Below, in pieces: positions 53,187 to 61,252 of a stretch of DNA of 64,000 nt. The stretch covers positions 186,001-250,000 of the forward strand of contig JAFWEJ010000008.1 of assembly GCA_017512985.1 (NCBI GenBank), written 5' to 3'. How positions within the stretch are numbered: the stretch's first letter is position 1; every line of letters begins with the position of its first letter. This DNA is from Clostridia bacterium (GTDB taxonomy: Bacteria > Bacillota > Clostridia > Christensenellales > Aristaeellaceae). The notes under the pieces were generated by a model. The model ran no database searches and was not told where the DNA came from. It saw only the letters and a list, made by a program, of their open reading frames with translations. A program made the translations under genes and the position numbers.

Positions 53187-53414
53187 TTATTGGATCTCAA
53201 CAAAAACAGGCTTGCTGTTCTTGAGCGTAGCGGCTTTGATTACGGCGCGGATCGCCTTGGCGATGCGGCCCTGCTTGCCGATTACCTTACCCATATCATC
53301 TTCAGCCACATGGAGCTCCAGAATCACTGCTTCAGGTCCTTCGGTCTCGGTAACGCTGACCTGTTCGGGATGCTCCACCAGAGACTGTGCCACAAAGGTT
53401 AGAAGTTCTTGCAT
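53187..53414 (-). CDS. khpA: KH-domain RNA-binding protein KhpA
   Basis: A 75-residue protein that is essentially one KH domain. The GKVIGKQGRIAKAIR segment carries the GxxG RNA-binding loop (GKQG). KhpA works with KhpB as an RNA chaperone in Gram-positive bacteria. Its place between rpsP and rimM is the usual one. Confidence 0.95.
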   Translation of the reverse strand: MQELLTFVAQSLVEHPEQVSVTETEGPEAVILELHVAEDDMGKVIGKQGRIAKAIRAVIKAATLKNSKPVFVEIQ

Positions 53415-53439
53415 GGGTACATCCTTTCTTGTCTCAGGC

Positions 53440-53691
53440 TCACTTTTCCTCGATCGCGCCGGACTTCTTCAGCAGAATACGAACGGTATCGGTGGGCTGG
53501 GCGCCGACGCCGAGCCAGTACTTGGCGCGTTCGTTGTCCACTTTGATTTCAGCAGGCTGGGTCATGGGATCGTAATAACCGATCTCTTCGATGAAGCGGC
53601 CGTCACGGGGGCTGCGGATATCAGCGACTACCACGCGATAGAAAGGCTTTTTCTTCATTCCCATTCTCTTCAGACGGATTTTAACGGACAT
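53440..53691 (-). CDS. rpsP: 30S ribosomal protein S16
   Basis: An 83-residue ribosomal protein. [20 protein letters not shown] and [16 protein letters not shown] are invariant family elements. Lies 70 bases after ffh; GGAGGAAAA precedes the ATG. Confidence 0.98.
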   Translation of the reverse strand: MSVKIRLKRMGMKKKPFYRVVVADIRSPRDGRFIEEIGYYDPMTQPAEIKVDNERAKYWLGVGAQPTDTVRILLKKSGAIEEK

Positions 53692-53761
53692 TTGGGTTTT
53701 CCTCCTCTAAATAAGTGAATAATGATATATGGAAATCATATAGCGAGGTATATGAGTCCAA

Positions 53762-55090
53762 TCAGTTAAATCCGGGAAATTTCATGCCGCGCATGGCGTG
53801 TTTCCCTTTGCGGCCCATCATCTGCTTCATCATCTGCTGGGCCTGTTCAAACTGGCGGATCAGCGTGTTCACGTCCTGCACCGTGGTGCCGGAGCCGGCG
53901 GCAATACGCTTGCGGCGGCTGGCGTTCAGGATGGAAGGATCGCGGCGCTCCTTCTGGGTCATTGAGCGGATGATGGCCTCCGGCTTTTTCATGGCGTTGT
54001 CGTCAACGTCGATATCCTTGCCGCTCATTCCGGGAAGCATATTGATCATGCTGCGCAGGCCGCCCATTTTCTTCATGCTCTGCATCTGGTCGAGGAAATC
54101 CTCCAGGGTGAGCTTGTTGCTCAGGCCTTTGCGGGCAAATTTTTCTGCGTCCTGCTGGTCGAAAGCCTCGGCCGCTTTGTCGATCAGGGTAAGCACGTCG
54201 CCCATGCCGAGGATGCGGCTTGCCATCCGGTCCGGATGGAAGGGCTCAATGTCTGTCAGCTTTTCGCCGATGCCGCTGAATTTGATCGGCTTTCCTGTGA
54301 CGGCCTTGATGGACAGGGCGGCGCCGCCGCGGGTATCGCCGTCAAGCTTTGTCAGGATAACGCCGGTAACGCCGAGCTTTTCGTCGAACGCTTTGGCGAC
54401 ATTCACCGCGTCCTGGCCGGTCATCGCGTCAACCGTCAGCAGGATTTCCGTGGGCCCGACCGCTTCCCGGATGCGGAGCAGCTCGTCCATGAGCGCTTCG
54501 TCAATATGGAGGCGGCCGGCGGTATCGATAATCAGAACGTCCCTCTGATAGTACCGGGCGTATTCAATCGCTTCCTTCGCGGTTTTGACCGGGTCCTGCG
54601 TTCCTTTTTCAAAAACGGGAACGTTGACCTGCTGTCCGACAACCTGCAGCTGTTTGATGGCTGCGGGACGATAGATGTCGCAGGCGGCGAGCATGGGCTT
54701 TTTGCCCTGTTTGGTCAGGTATCCGGCGAGCTTGGCGCACATGGTGGTTTTGCCGGCGCCCTGAAGGCCGCAGAGCATAAAGATCGTCGGTACGGAAGAG
54801 GACCAGTTGAGGCGGGCGTTGGTGCTGCCCATGAGTTCGGTCATCTCTTCGTTCACAATCTTGATGACCTGCTGGCTCGGGGTAAGGGAAGAAAGCACAT
54901 CAGAGCCGATACAGCGCTCTGTGACCTTTCGGATGAAATCCTTGGCAACAGCGTAGTTGACGTCGGCTTCCAGCAGCGCCATACGAACTTCGCGCATGCC
55001 GTCCTTCACAGCCTGCTCGGTCAGCCTGCCGCGCCCGGTCATTTTCCTCAGCGCGCCCTGCAGCTTTTCACTCAAGCCTTCAAATGCCAT
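53762..55090 (-). CDS. ffh: Signal recognition particle GTPase
   Basis: A 442-residue SRP54 protein for co-translational membrane targeting. N domain (LSEKLQGALRKMTGRGRLTE), G domain (GLQGAGKTTMCAKLA, DIYRPAAIKQL, DTAGRLHID, TKLDGDTRGGAAL) and a methionine-rich M domain (MKKMGGLRSMINMLPGMSG, QQMMKQMMGRKGK) are all present. The ATG at 55090 has GGAGGAAAG upstream and overlaps ylxM by 11 bases. The 4.5S RNA partner is not in this window. Confidence 0.98.
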   Translation of the reverse strand: MAFEGLSEKLQGALRKMTGRGRLTEQAVKDGMREVRMALLEADVNYAVAKDFIRKVTERCIGSDVLSSLTPSQQVIKIVNEEMTELMGSTNARLNWSSSVPTIFMLCGLQGAGKTTMCAKLAGYLTKQGKKPMLAACDIYRPAAIKQLQVVGQQVNVPVFEKGTQDPVKTAKEAIEYARYYQRDVLIIDTAGRLHIDEALMDELLRIREAVGPTEILLTVDAMTGQDAVNVAKAFDEKLGVTGVILTKLDGDTRGGAALSIKAVTGKPIKFSGIGEKLTDIEPFHPDRMASRILGMGDVLTLIDKAAEAFDQQDAEKFARKGLSNKLTLEDFLDQMQSMKKMGGLRSMINMLPGMSGKDIDVDDNAMKKPEAIIRSMTQKERRDPSILNASRRKRIAAGSGTTVQDVNTLIRQFEQAQQMMKQMMGRKGKHAMRGMKFPGFN

Positions 55091-55439
55091 TGCTTTCCTC
55101 CGTCTCAATGCTGAGCAGTTCTTCGAGTATCTTTTCCGCCCTGCAATAATCACGCGTCCGCAGCAGCGAAAGCGCGTCTTCCAGGCCGGATTCCATGCGG
55201 CGGAACCGCTTTGCGACGCCGAGCGCGCTTTCCATCTCCGTCAGCTTTGCGGAAGCGCGGACAAGCGTTTCGTGGGCGGCCTGGCGGGAGATACCGACTT
55301 CTTCGGCGATTTCACCCAGGGAAAGATCCTCCTCACAGTGAAGGGAGAGAATGCGGCGCTGGTTTTCCGTCAGCATACCGCCGTAAAAGGCGGAAAGGAA
55401 TGCCAGATCCACCTTTTTCCTGAGGTCTTCCCGCTCCAT
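55080..55439 (-). CDS. ylxM: YlxM family helix-turn-helix protein
   Basis: A 119-residue protein. Residues 8-70 form a sigma-region-4-like helix-turn-helix (LTENQRRILSLHCEEDLSLGEIAEEVGISRQAAHE). The family is nearly always next to ffh and may regulate the SRP operon, but a target is not proven. The ATG at 55439 has GGAGGAAAC upstream. It is the first gene after the dyad-flanked promoter, so it is an obvious candidate for binding those dyads. Confidence 0.92.
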   Translation of the reverse strand: MEREDLRKKVDLAFLSAFYGGMLTENQRRILSLHCEEDLSLGEIAEEVGISRQAAHETLVRASAKLTEMESALGVAKRFRRMESGLEDALSLLRTRDYCRAEKILEELLSIETEESNGI

Positions 55440-55453
55440 GATGTTTCCTCCGG

Positions 55454-55475
55454 TGTCAAGGCTTGTTCCCTGACA
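55454..55475. promoter_or_regulatory. Operator-like dyad, downstream copy, ylxM-ffh promoter
   Basis: TGTCA-N12-TGACA with further inner symmetry. It starts at about +1 of the minus-strand transcript. It differs from the upstream copy (55505-55526) at only 2 of 22 positions. Confidence 0.6.
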
Positions 55476-55482
55476 CCGGCCC

Positions 55483-55510
55483 ATTATACAACAATCCGGG
55501 ACATTGTCAA
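55483..55510 (-). promoter_or_regulatory. Sigma-A consensus promoter of the ylxM-ffh-rpsP-trmD operon
   Basis: Consensus TTGACA (55505-55510), 16-base spacer, consensus TATAAT (55483-55488) on the minus strand. The -35 box lies inside the upstream dyad copy. Confidence 0.8.
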
Positions 55511-55526
55511 GGGTTTTTCCCTGACA
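55505..55526. promoter_or_regulatory. Operator-like dyad, upstream copy, covering the -35 box
   Basis: Same 22-bp sequence as the copy at 55454-55475 with 2 mismatches; start-to-start distance 51 bases, close to five helical turns, so two bound dimers would face the same side. Confidence 0.6.
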
Positions 55527-55631
55527 AACCCGTTTTTGTTCCGGTCTGCGGCGGATCGGGGGAGAATACAGACAAAAAACAATCAAAAAACATCAAATGG
55601 CAAGGATGAAACCATAAAGCAGAAGAGACGG

Positions 55632-55664
55632 AAAAGAGGCTGCCCGGCAGGACAGCCCTCTTTT
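55632..55664 (-). terminator. Terminator of the peptidoglycan-binding protein gene
   Basis: Stem of about 11 bp with one bulged C (AAAAGAGGCTG at 55632-55642 with CAGCCCTCTTTT at 55653-55664) and a 10-base loop; the A-rich and T-rich lower stem serves as the U tract. Confidence 0.65.
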
Positions 55665-55681
55665 CATATTTTCAGAACCGG

Positions 55682-56866
55682 TCAGGGAACATCTTCACCG
55701 GTCATCTTCTTCCATTTGGACCGGATGGTTTCCTGATTGGCAACGCCGTACTTCGGGTCATTCTGCCTGGCTTCATCCATATCCCGCAGGAAGTGCACAC
55801 ACAGATGGCCGTTGAAGTTGTTGTTCTTGATCGAACCTGACTGATGCGGCATATCGTGGGTGGACGCCAGGGACCAGCGGCCGTCAGGAAGCCGGACATA
55901 AACAGCTTTCTGGTTCCATGTATTGACACCGCCGAAAGCCGCGACCATTGTCCGCGTATCCTGCGCGGTCAGCGGTTCCGCGTCGCAGTGCCGTCCCCGT
56001 GAAAGGACCCGGAGCGTCCATGAGAGGCCTGAGGAAGGGTCGTAAACCAGCAGGTGCTGGCCGTTTGAAATGGAAGGCTTGACGTCGTTGAACCAGTGGA
56101 GCAGCTGAACGCTGCCCGGAGCGGAGATTCTCGCGTTCAGTTCGCCGTCGTCCGGAACAGGCGTGGGAGCAGGCGTCGCGGTGGGCGCGGGAGTCGGAGC
56201 AGGAGCCCCGGCTGCCTTTTCAGCGGCGGAGGACTTGCCGGAAAGGGCGGAAACGATCGCCGTCAGCGTTTTTTTGCCGGCAATTCCGTCCGCTGTCAGG
56301 CTTTTGCTTCGCTGAAAACCCTTAACGGCGTTTTTCGTTTTGTTTCCGAATACGCCGTCCGCTTTTCCGGAAAGAAAACCGAGCGTGATCAGCGACTGCT
56401 GAAGCGTTTTGACGCGGTCGCCCCTGTCTCCGCTGCGGATGGTGGCATATGATCCGAAAAGGGAGGAAGACTGGCTGCCTGACGACGACTGCGAGGCGGC
56501 CGCAGAAGCCGTCCCGGAAGCCGCCGGCGCAGGTGTCGCCGATGTCGCGGCGCTTTTCGACCGGGCTTTGCTCAGGATCAGCTTGCGCGTGGTTTTGCCT
56601 GCCAGCCCGTCCACTGAAAGCTTGTTGGCCTTCTGGAAACTGCGGACGGCGTTTTCCGTATTGTTTCCGAATACACCGTCAGCCTTGCCTTTCAGGTATC
56701 CCAGATCAATCAGGGCCTGCTGAAGCTCGCGCACTTCCTCGCCGCGGCTGCCGTTGAACAGCGTGGTTGATTCAAGTCCGAACGCATATTGCGGGAACTG
56801 CGCGCATACACAGACGCACAGCAGAACGGCAATCAGGCAGCGGATATGCAATCGCGGTTTTTTCAT
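55682..56866 (-). CDS. Exported protein with two peptidoglycan-binding domains and an uncharacterised C-terminal domain
   Basis: A 394-residue protein. Signal peptide (LIAVLLCVCVCAQFPQYAFG), then two PG_binding_1 domains (GSRGEEVRELQQALIDLGYL and GDRGDRVKTLQQSLITLGFL) separated by a Ser/Ala-rich linker, and a Pro/Thr linker. The C-terminal 145 residues form a conserved domain with THDMPHQSG and NNFNGHLCVHFLRD. The His and Cys residues suggest a catalytic or metal site, but I know of no assigned function. Similar architectures are common in Clostridial cell-wall and spore-related proteins. ATG at 56866 with GGAG eight bases upstream. Confidence 0.85.
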   Translation of the reverse strand: MKKPRLHIRCLIAVLLCVCVCAQFPQYAFGLESTTLFNGSRGEEVRELQQALIDLGYLKGKADGVFGNNTENAVRSFQKANKLSVDGLAGKTTRKLILSKARSKSAATSATPAPAASGTASAAASQSSSGSQSSSLFGSYATIRSGDRGDRVKTLQQSLITLGFLSGKADGVFGNKTKNAVKGFQRSKSLTADGIAGKKTLTAIVSALSGKSSAAEKAAGAPAPTPAPTATPAPTPVPDDGELNARISAPGSVQLLHWFNDVKPSISNGQHLLVYDPSSGLSWTLRVLSRGRHCDAEPLTAQDTRTMVAAFGGVNTWNQKAVYVRLPDGRWSLASTHDMPHQSGSIKNNNFNGHLCVHFLRDMDEARQNDPKYGVANQETIRSKWKKMTGEDVP

Positions 56867-57093
56867 TGTTAATCTCCTTCTGACGGCGGAGCCGGTTGTA
56901 CATCTGAACCGATCGGTAACAGGATACCGGACGCGAATCAAAATGTAAAGAAAATGTTACAACAATATAACGAAAGTTGGAAGCGAAATCTTTCCCGTTT
57001 ATCTTTTTTCTTTTTTCTTTTTATGATATGATAAGCGTACAAACGATCCGGAGTGATCCCGGACAACAAAAGAAAAGGAGCAACAGATCAGCC

Positions 57094-58143
57094 ATGAGAA
57101 AGATCGGCGTACTTACAAGCGGCGGAGACAGCCCCGGAATGAACGCTGCCGTGATGAGCGTGGCGCGCAGCGCCGCGATGTACGGTATTCCGCTGATCGG
57201 CGTCAAGCGCGGATATAACGGCCTGCTTCGAAAAAACGCCAACCTGAAGGATGACATGCAGGAACTGACGCTTGAACTTGTGCTGGATATAGCCGATGAA
57301 CCGGGTACCTATCTGCGTACAGCCCGGTGCCTGGAGTTCAAGGAAAGAAAATACCAGGAGAAAGCGGTCAAAACGCTCAAGAGCATGCAGATCGACGGCC
57401 TGGTGGTAATCGGCGGCGACGGAAGCTTCCGCGGCGCGCAGGCGCTGTGCGAACTCGGCGTTCCCTGTATCGGTATTCCGGGAACAATCGACAACGACCT
57501 GCCATATACGGAGATCTCACTCGGATACGATACGGCCGTGAACGTATGCGTCGAAGCAATCCGGAAAATCCGGGCCACCTCCCGGAGCCACGACCGGCCC
57601 GCGGTGGTGGAGGTCATGGGACGGCACTGCGGCGATATCGCGCTGACTGCCGCTGTTTCAACGGGAAGCGAGATCGTCGTCGTACCGGAAGTCCCGTGGA
57701 CCGTGGAGGGCGTCGCCAGGCAGCTGCAGCGGCAGCTGGACCGGGGAAACACCCGCGCCACGATCGTCGTAGCCGAGGGATGCTGGGAAGCCATGGCGCC
57801 GTTTGACCTGTTCACCTTCCTGACTTCCCGGGGAAAACCCTGCTATCCGGACGAGCCCATGTCCGCGGTGCGGTTTGCTTCCGTAATGAAGCGGATGTGC
57901 GGCATGGTGGAAGCCCGCGCGAACGTAATCGGCTATGTGCAGCGCGGCGCCGAGCCCACTGCCCGCGACAGCGCGTTTGCCTTTGAAGCCGGAAACCTGG
58001 CGGTACGCCTCCTGCGGGATGGCATTTCCAACCAGGTGATCGGCATGAAGAAGGGCAAAGTGTTCTATATGCCGATCGACAAAGCGCTGAAACAGGAGCG
58101 TTATTTCAACCGTCCGCTCTTTGACCTGGTCAACTCCCTCTGA
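57094..58143 (+). CDS. pfkA: ATP-dependent 6-phosphofructokinase
   Basis: A 349-residue glycolytic enzyme. TSGGDSPGMNA, GGDGSFRGA, GIPGTIDNDLPYTE and VVEVMGRHCGDIAL are present. The Gly in GGDGS and the Gly before TIDND are the ATP-type residues; PPi-dependent enzymes have Asp and Lys there. AAAGGAG lies about 13 bases before the ATG, rather far. The 225-base gap upstream is AT-rich, with a long pyrimidine stretch (56990-57026) and TATGAT-like boxes, but no -35 box is convincing. Single gene with a strong terminator. Confidence 0.95.
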   Translation: MRKIGVLTSGGDSPGMNAAVMSVARSAAMYGIPLIGVKRGYNGLLRKNANLKDDMQELTLELVLDIADEPGTYLRTARCLEFKERKYQEKAVKTLKSMQIDGLVVIGGDGSFRGAQALCELGVPCIGIPGTIDNDLPYTEISLGYDTAVNVCVEAIRKIRATSRSHDRPAVVEVMGRHCGDIALTAAVSTGSEIVVVPEVPWTVEGVARQLQRQLDRGNTRATIVVAEGCWEAMAPFDLFTFLTSRGKPCYPDEPMSAVRFASVMKRMCGMVEARANVIGYVQRGAEPTARDSAFAFEAGNLAVRLLRDGISNQVIGMKKGKVFYMPIDKALKQERYFNRPLFDLVNSL

Positions 58144-58155
58144 CCGGGGATAACA

Positions 58156-58190
58156 AAAAAGGTTCCTGAATTTCAGGAACCTTTTTCTTT
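58156..58190. terminator. Bidirectional rho-independent terminator
   Basis: 15-bp stem of AAAAAGGTTCCTGAA paired with TTCAGGAACCTTTTT, 1-base apparent loop (effectively a few unpaired bases), T-rich on both sides. It lies between convergent pfkA and the LURP-one-like gene. Confidence 0.85.
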
Positions 58191-58198
58191 TTCGGGAA

Positions 58199-58807
58199 TC
58201 AGTTGCTGCCGCTGCCGGATGAGAAGCTGGCGGAAGAGGAACTGGCAGCACGGTCCGCCATCATATGCTGCAGCGTGACGAGGATCGCCACAACAATGCG
58301 CTCCTGTTCGGGCTGGTAGATATCCACGCAGTATTTATCGTGGAGGGACAGCATTTTCTGGCTGATGACGGCAATAATATTTTCATTGCCGTCGTAGAGC
58401 CGGAAATTCAGGCCGGCGATGTTTCCCTTCAGAACCCAGCCGAGGCCCTCAATGTTTGAAATGTCCCTGACAAGGTGCCACAGTTCGTTGGAAAGCTGGA
58501 ACGCGGTACCGTCGGCCATGGTGATGAAATGGCGCTCGTGCAGGGTCAGCAGCTTCCGTTCGATATGCGCCACCTGCGCGCCGTCCCTGTCGGTAATATC
58601 TGTTTTATCGTGCAGGGACGGGAATTTTGTACGGGACTGGTAAACGATATTCTCCTGTTCGTCTGTGATATCCGTGGCCTTATGCAGCGACAGGACTTTT
58701 GAGGAAGTGAAAAGGGAACGGGCAGGCTGGCCGAATTCGGCGACGTTGTTGACGTTCGCCTCCTCGCCGGCTTCCCTGAAACGATGGTATTTGGAAAATA
58801 CGCCCAT
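58199..58807 (-). CDS. LURP-one-related/YxjI-like protein
   Basis: A 202-residue protein with the tubby-like beta-barrel pattern of the LURP-one-related family: repeated strands ending in DITD (SLHKATDITDEQ, SLHDKTDITDRD), ERKLLTLHERHFITMADG and a hydrophobic C-terminal helix (VVAILVTLQHMMADRAA) followed by a Ser-rich tail. The family may bind membranes or phospholipids; function in bacteria is unknown. ATG at 58807 with GGGAGG eight bases upstream. The gap to 58911 has no clear promoter. Confidence 0.8.
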   Translation of the reverse strand: MGVFSKYHRFREAGEEANVNNVAEFGQPARSLFTSSKVLSLHKATDITDEQENIVYQSRTKFPSLHDKTDITDRDGAQVAHIERKLLTLHERHFITMADGTAFQLSNELWHLVRDISNIEGLGWVLKGNIAGLNFRLYDGNENIIAVISQKMLSLHDKYCVDIYQPEQERIVVAILVTLQHMMADRAASSSSASFSSGSGSN

Positions 58808-58911
58808 ATTGATGTCCTCCCGGTGAAAAATGATCATGATATTTTTCGACAGAGGGAAAAGGCGTCCCTGCCTGAATCCGAAAAACAAAGAAGAAAATCA
58901 TTTTTTCCGGC

Positions 58912-58940
58912 TTGACAGGGGTTCTGCGATATGGTATGAT
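58912..58940 (+). promoter_or_regulatory. Sigma-A promoter of infC-rpmI-rplT
   Basis: Consensus TTGACA (58912-58917), 17-base spacer, TATGAT (58935-58940). Confidence 0.75.
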
Positions 58941-58946
58941 CCCATC

Positions 58947-59080
58947 TGTTCGAAAGCAGAGGCTTGCCCGTCTCTCACCTTGTGCGGCTCACGCTGCCGG
59001 GTAAAGGCACTTTTCCATTGCGGAAACAGATTGTTCTGAGCGACGGGTCAACAGCCCGCCGCTCATTTTATTGGAGGTGC
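58947..59080 (+). ncRNA. L20-type leader of infC-rpmI-rplT ending in a terminator hairpin
   Basis: A leader of about 134 bases with several GC stems. At its end TGAGCG (59037-59042) pairs with CGCTCA (59060-59065), GGG pairs with CCC inside, and TTTTA follows, forming an intrinsic terminator just before the infC ribosome binding site. In B. subtilis and relatives ribosomal protein L20 binds this leader and promotes early termination; the same is inferred here from position and the hairpin. Confidence 0.65.
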
Positions 59081-59662
59081 ATGGACATCGCAAACGAACT
59101 GATGATCAATGAGGAAATCCGCGACAGAGAAGTTCGCCTGATCGATGAGAACGGTGAACAGCTCGGCGTCATGAGTACGCAGCAGGCCCTGCAGCTTGCC
59201 GAGGAGAGGGGATACGACCTGGCCAAGATCCAGCCGTCCGCCGTTCCGCCGGTATGCAAACTGCTCGACTATGACAAGTACCGCTATGAACAGGCGAAGC
59301 GGGAACGCGAGAACCGGAAGAATCAGCGCGTTGTCGATATCAAGGAAGTGCAGCTATCCGCCACCATCGAGGAAAACGATGTGAATACCAAGGCAAAGAT
59401 GGCGATCCGCTTCCTGGAGAACGGCGACAAAGTGAAAGTATCCATTCGCTTCCGCGGCCGCCAGATCACCCACAGCGAAATCGGCCTGAAGGTCATGCAG
59501 GATTTCGCCGAACGGTGCAAGGACGTCAGCATGGTGGAACGCCGCCCGCTGCTCGATGGCCGCAATATGATCATGATCCTTGCTCCCAAAGCCATCAAGG
59601 CGTCCTTTGCCGAAAGAAAGGCAAAGAGGGAGAATGCCGCCTCGCAAGAGACGAAGGAGTAA
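59081..59662 (+). CDS. infC: Translation initiation factor IF-3
   Basis: A 191-193-residue factor that controls start-codon selection. ELMINEEIRDREVRLIDENGEQLG at the N-terminus is shown here as motifs LMINEEIR and REVRLIDENG; VPPVCKLLDYDKYRYEQ and IRFRGRQITHSEIG lie further on. The listed start is the ATG at 59081, but GGAGG ends only 3 bases before it. The in-frame ATC at 59087 has ideal 9-base spacing, and IF-3 genes often use ATT/ATC to regulate themselves, so the true start may be ATC. Confidence 0.96.
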   Translation: MDIANELMINEEIRDREVRLIDENGEQLGVMSTQQALQLAEERGYDLAKIQPSAVPPVCKLLDYDKYRYEQAKRERENRKNQRVVDIKEVQLSATIEENDVNTKAKMAIRFLENGDKVKVSIRFRGRQITHSEIGLKVMQDFAERCKDVSMVERRPLLDGRNMIMILAPKAIKASFAERKAKRENAASQETKE

Positions 59663-59685
59663 ACCGTTGGAAGGAGGACCAAACC

Positions 59686-59886
59686 ATGCCTAAACAGAAA
59701 TCCCATCGCGGAGCTGCCAAACGCTTTTCCTTTACCAAATCCGGTATCGTAAGGCATAAGCAGATGAACGCCAACCACCAGGTGCGTCTGAAGACCACCA
59801 AGCGCACCCGTCACCTGCGGAATCCCGGTGTTGTGGACAACGCTGCGGAAGCCCGGACCATTCACAAGTTACTGCCTTACAAATAA
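59686..59886 (+). CDS. rpmI: 50S ribosomal protein L35
   Basis: A 66-residue basic ribosomal protein: PKQKSHRGAAKRFSFTKSG, then HQVRLKTTKRTRHLR, the normal family sequence. AAGGAGGACC precedes the ATG at 59686. Between infC and rplT as usual. Confidence 0.97.
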   Translation: MPKQKSHRGAAKRFSFTKSGIVRHKQMNANHQVRLKTTKRTRHLRNPGVVDNAAEARTIHKLLPYK

Positions 59887-59916
59887 GCCAATTCACCGGC
59901 AAGGAGGAAAACAAAC

Positions 59917-60264
59917 ATGGCACGCATTAAGAGGGCCGTCAGCGCCCATAAGAGTCGCCGCAAAGTGATGAAGCTGGCGAAAGGCTACTGGGGAGCGAAA
60001 TCCAAGCAGTACCGCGCCGCGAAAGAACAGGTTGCCCGCAGCCTGCGTTATGCGTTCATCGGACGCAAGCTCCGCAAGCGCGATTTCCGCCGCCTGTGGA
60101 TCACCCGTATCAACGCTGCCGCCCGCCTGAACGGCATGAGCTATTCCACGTTCATCAACGGCCTGAAGAAAAAGAACGTTGAAGTGAACCGCAAGATGCT
60201 CGCCGATCTGGCTGTGAACGATCCCGCCGGCTTCGCAAAGCTCGTTGAGATCGCCAAAGCCTGA
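59917..60264 (+). CDS. rplT: 50S ribosomal protein L20
   Basis: A 115-residue ribosomal protein: [20 protein letters not shown] and [19 protein letters not shown] are typical. It is also the likely autoregulator acting on the upstream leader. AAGGAGG precedes the ATG; a strong terminator follows. Confidence 0.98.
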   Translation: MARIKRAVSAHKSRRKVMKLAKGYWGAKSKQYRAAKEQVARSLRYAFIGRKLRKRDFRRLWITRINAAARLNGMSYSTFINGLKKKNVEVNRKMLADLAVNDPAGFAKLVEIAKA

Positions 60265-60276
60265 TCTGATTACAGA

Positions 60277-60302
60277 AAAAAAGCGCCGTCAGGCGCTTTT
60301 TT
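60277..60302. terminator. Bidirectional rho-independent terminator
   Basis: Perfect 11-bp stem AAAAAAGCGCC/GGCGCTTTTTT with a GTCA loop, between convergent rplT and the histidine phosphatase gene. Confidence 0.9.
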
Positions 60303-60311
60303 CATTTTCTT

Positions 60312-61064
60312 TTATTTCAGGGTGCCGTTAACGGCGGGATCCGTGGAATCAATTCCCGTATACACCTCCGGGAACAGTCCGGCCGTGCTCCGGACTTCTC
60401 CGGCTGCTTCCAGATGCGTCAGGTCCCCGAGCTTCGTAACGCGGAAGGAGACTTCTCCCCGGACCCGCTCCTCCGTAACGACTTCCGTAACGGAAGAAGG
60501 AAGGCAGAGCGTGTGGTGCCAGAGAATCATCGGGGAAACGTCTGTGAGATAACCGAGGATGGCCATGGAGATTCCGAAATGGCAGAAAAGCGCGATCGTA
60601 TAATCCCCGTTTTCAGCGCATTTCCACACCGGCCCGTTCTTCACGATTCCGTAACGGGCAAGCAGGGCGTCCACGCCGGCCGTGGTTTCCTTCCAGACCT
60701 CGCGCACGTCGCCTCCGTCAAATACAGGCGCGTCGCACCAGGTTTCGATCGACATGACCCCGGGAAATGCTTTCCAGATCCGCGGCCTGACATCCCATGC
60801 CACGATCCGGCGCTTTCCGGTTTCCGGATCCGGATAGGATCCTCTGAACTCCTGCAGCCAGGAAAGCACTTCGGCCTCGCGCACGGTCCTTTTCAGCGTA
60901 TAGGCCGCCGTGTCCCTGGCCCGGCCGAGGGGAGACATATAAAAATCGCGGATATCGTACCGGCTCAGCCTGCGGCTGAGCAGTTCGGCTTCCGTATGCC
61001 CTTTCGGCGTCAGGGAGTCGATGCTGTAATCCGGTTCCGCATGGCGGATCAGGAGGATACGCAA
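60312..61064 (-). CDS. Histidine phosphatase superfamily protein (phosphoglycerate mutase-like)
   Basis: A 250-residue protein. The N-terminal ILLIRHAEPDY contains the catalytic RHxE/H signature with the phospho-accepting His; SPLGRARDTAAY supplies the second Arg; the later CHFGISMAI supplies the second catalytic His. The middle part (WLQEFRGSYPDPETGKRR) carries the acid region. Substrate unknown; it could be a phosphatase for sugar phosphates or nucleotides. TTG start, AAAGGA upstream with long spacing. Confidence 0.85.
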   Translation of the reverse strand: MRILLIRHAEPDYSIDSLTPKGHTEAELLSRRLSRYDIRDFYMSPLGRARDTAAYTLKRTVREAEVLSWLQEFRGSYPDPETGKRRIVAWDVRPRIWKAFPGVMSIETWCDAPVFDGGDVREVWKETTAGVDALLARYGIVKNGPVWKCAENGDYTIALFCHFGISMAILGYLTDVSPMILWHHTLCLPSSVTEVVTEERVRGEVSFRVTKLGDLTHLEAAGEVRSTAGLFPEVYTGIDSTDPAVNGTLK

Positions 61065-61180
61065 AACAATGCACGTCCTTTCGGGATATGACCATATCCG
61101 GCATTTATTTTATCCGCTCCCGTTGATGACATCAAGAGGGCGTATCCGGACGTTAAATCCGTTGAAAAACAATGTTTCCG

Positions 61181-61209
61181 TTGACGAATTCATAAAAACG
61201 AAATATAAT
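61181..61209 (+). promoter_or_regulatory. Sigma-A promoter of the serine hydrolase gene
   Basis: TTGACG (61181-61186), 17-base spacer, consensus TATAAT (61204-61209). Confidence 0.75.
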
Positions 61210-61252
61210 AATCAAAATTTTGTAATAACATACGCAACCGGAGGGAATGCCT

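Noticed and set aside
56867-57093. A promoter in the pyrimidine-rich gap before pfkA
   Set aside because: TATGAT-like boxes occur near 57020-57035 but no acceptable -35 box at 16-18 bases was found, so no feature was called.
57094-58143. PPi-dependent phosphofructokinase
   Set aside because: GGDGS and GTIDND carry the Gly residues of ATP-dependent enzymes in place of the Asp and Lys expected for PPi use.
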